Origin: an uncultured Gammaproteobacteria bacterium
GTDB lineage: Bacteria > Pseudomonadota > Gammaproteobacteria > PS1 > Pseudothioglobaceae
Assembly: GCA_929200175.1 (NCBI GenBank)
Contig: CAKMYR010000002.1
Location: 6,980-22,254 of the forward strand
Direction of reading: 5' to 3'
Length of the DNA stretch: 15,275 nt
Under the pieces are notes generated by a model, which did not search any database, was not told the DNA's origin, and saw only the letters and a program-made list of their open reading frames with translations. Each line of letters opens with the position of its first letter. Position 1 is the stretch's first letter. The position numbers and the translations under genes are program-made. This document shows, piece after piece, positions 14,048 through 15,275 of the stretch.

Positions 14048-15267
14048 TTATCAAACCTTATTGCAATAAATCTAGGTAGAAACAATGTCCACCCGTTATT
14101 GTTAGCATTACGAATAATATCATTATATTTTACTTCAATAGTTTTTCCATCAAAATAACTATTATCAAATTTTCTTTGTGTGTCGCTTAAGCCGGAGCCG
14201 ACATTAACGGCAATCTCTTTACCATTTATTACACCGCAACAGTGTAATGAACCTATACAGTTCTCGTATTTAGTTCCTTGCTTACCGTGCAATGATTGTA
14301 TACATACTAAATCTGCACTTCTTATAGCTTTTACTTTGACCCAGTCCTTAGACCTTTTAAAAGTATACCTATGTATACTGCTCTTTAATATTAAACCTTC
14401 ATAACCTTTAGATAATACTTTAGTATAGTAATTATTACCATTTTCTGCATTGTGTATTTCTATTGACTCAACAAATTTTACTAATTTATTATCTATTTTA
14501 GTTGTATAAAATTTTAAGTTTGTGAGTCTGGCAAAATAATTATGATTACAAGTGGCTGTATTAAACTCATTAATAGTCATACAATCAAATACATTATAAC
14601 ATATATCATTAACTTCTAAAATACCTCCGTGTATAGCTGAATTCACTCTACCACTAATACTAGTTCTATCAGCCATCTTACCATTAGCAATTGTTATTTC
14701 ACCATCTAATACTATATTATCTTTTACTTTTGATAATAATAATTCTACCAAATTTGGACAGTTTATAGTTTTACCATTACGAGTTAACAAACTACAAGTT
14801 TTATCTGTAGCATTAATAATAGCTATTACTCTAACTCCATCATACTTTATTTGTGCTAGTACTGGATATCTCAAATTAACTAGTGGTACTTCTTTAGCTA
14901 ATTGAACATTAAATTCTGGTATAAATCTTGGAAAAACTTTGTTTATTGTTTTTACTGATATACCACAGTTTAAATTTTTACGGCATATTAGATAAATTAA
15001 ATGCCCGTATATTTCAGCATAATGTTGCAATTCTTTTCTTGCAGCACTACCAGTTATTTTTCTATTAGCTAATTTATCAAGCAAATAAAAAATTCCTTCA
15101 TTAGCATCGCCAAGTTCTTCAGTAGGAACTACATTACTTATTCCATAATTCATATATGGATTATAGGCATAATATAGTACTTTTTTCTCAAGTTCAGTAG
15201 CTCTACTTAATATTTCTTCTTTTTCTAATCTTCCATTAGCTTTTGCTAATTTATTTATTAGTCTCAT
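14044..15267 (-). CDS. ATP-dependent DNA ligase, T4 gp30-like
   Basis: The 407 residues contain the nucleotidyltransferase motifs in order: motif I IKYDGVR with Lys141 as the adenylated residue, LDGEI (187-191), motif III-like NVFDCM (225-230), motif IV EGLILK (290-295) and motif V WVKVKAIRSADL (309-320). An OB-fold follows, ending LFLPRF..FDK. The first 130 residues are a helical DNA-binding domain including YGISNVVP and LNCGISVKTINKVFP, as in T4 ligase, so the length is near that of T4 gp30 (487) but shorter. It seals nicks in double-stranded DNA during replication and repair. The ATG is only 8 bases from the window edge, so its ribosome site is outside and two further upstream codons remain open; an earlier start cannot be excluded. 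It is the first gene of the - strand pair. Confidence 0.9.
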   Translation of the reverse strand: MRLINKLAKANGRLEKEEILSRATELEKKVLYYAYNPYMNYGISNVVPTEELGDANEGIFYLLDKLANRKITGSAARKELQHYAEIYGHLIYLICRKNLNCGISVKTINKVFPRFIPEFNVQLAKEVPLVNLRYPVLAQIKYDGVRVIAIINATDKTCSLLTRNGKTINCPNLVELLLSKVKDNIVLDGEITIANGKMADRTSISGRVNSAIHGGILEVNDICYNVFDCMTINEFNTATCNHNYFARLTNLKFYTTKIDNKLVKFVESIEIHNAENGNNYYTKVLSKGYEGLILKSSIHRYTFKRSKDWVKVKAIRSADLVCIQSLHGKQGTKYENCIGSLHCCGVINGKEIAVNVGSGLSDTQRKFDNSYFDGKTIEVKYNDIIRNANNNGWTLFLPRFIAIRFDK

Positions 15268-15275
15268 AATTATAT

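Noticed and set aside
1..15275. CRISPR arrays, tRNA genes and insertion sequences
   Set aside because: No spaced repeats, cloverleaf-like segments or transposase patterns were seen; almost all bases are covered by genes.

Overview
The window is a stretch of an AT-rich, tailed double-stranded DNA phage genome (or prophage), most likely a short-tailed phage with P22/T7-style architecture. The support is a P22-type portal protein, a beta-rich tail hub/nozzle-like protein, three consecutive ejection-protein candidates around the portal, a tail fibre/tip-like protein, a 3TM-type holin candidate, and on the opposite strand a T4-type ATP-dependent DNA ligase with a VRR-NUC nuclease. The standard code is used: TAA, TGA and TAG all end genes. 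Strong GGAG-type Shine-Dalgarno sites precede most genes, which fits a bacterial host. The sequence does not identify the host. DUF1353 and the 3TM holin family are common in proteobacterial phages, but that is only a weak hint.

Layout. From the left edge to 13645 everything is on the + strand in one tightly packed run with overlaps or gaps of a few bases: the C-terminal end of an unrecognised protein, a DUF1353 protein with an extra hydrophobic segment, a DUF2829 (Tad2-like) protein, a gp10/nozzle-like tail protein, a 52-residue coiled-coil ORF, a GNAT-like protein, two candidate internal virion proteins, the portal, a very large internal virion/ejection candidate (1146 residues), a single-pass membrane protein, a small beta-rich protein, a large tail fibre/tip-like protein and a holin-like protein. 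The run ends at a perfect 40-bp palindrome that probably terminates transcription from both sides. The - strand then carries ligase followed by VRR-NUC nuclease, overlapping by 4 bp and converging on the same palindrome.

How they fit together. The + strand block looks like a late morphogenesis and lysis operon: portal, tail hub, DNA-ejection proteins, fibre, holin. The - strand pair belongs to DNA metabolism (nick sealing and a small PD-(D/E)XK nuclease). Terminase, major capsid protein, polymerases and endolysin are not in the window.

Most notable: (1) a DUF2829 protein that keeps the family's conserved blocks; this family includes Tad2, a phage sponge for immune signalling nucleotides. (2) The large ejection candidate combines an in-frame 9-bp tandem repeat, a GC-rich patch, a glycine-zipper membrane segment, a possible ADP-ribosyltransferase-like fold and a lysine-rich repeat tail, which suggests an effector injected with the DNA. 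No CRISPR array, tRNA or insertion sequence was seen, and no stretch longer than about 90 bases lacks a gene.
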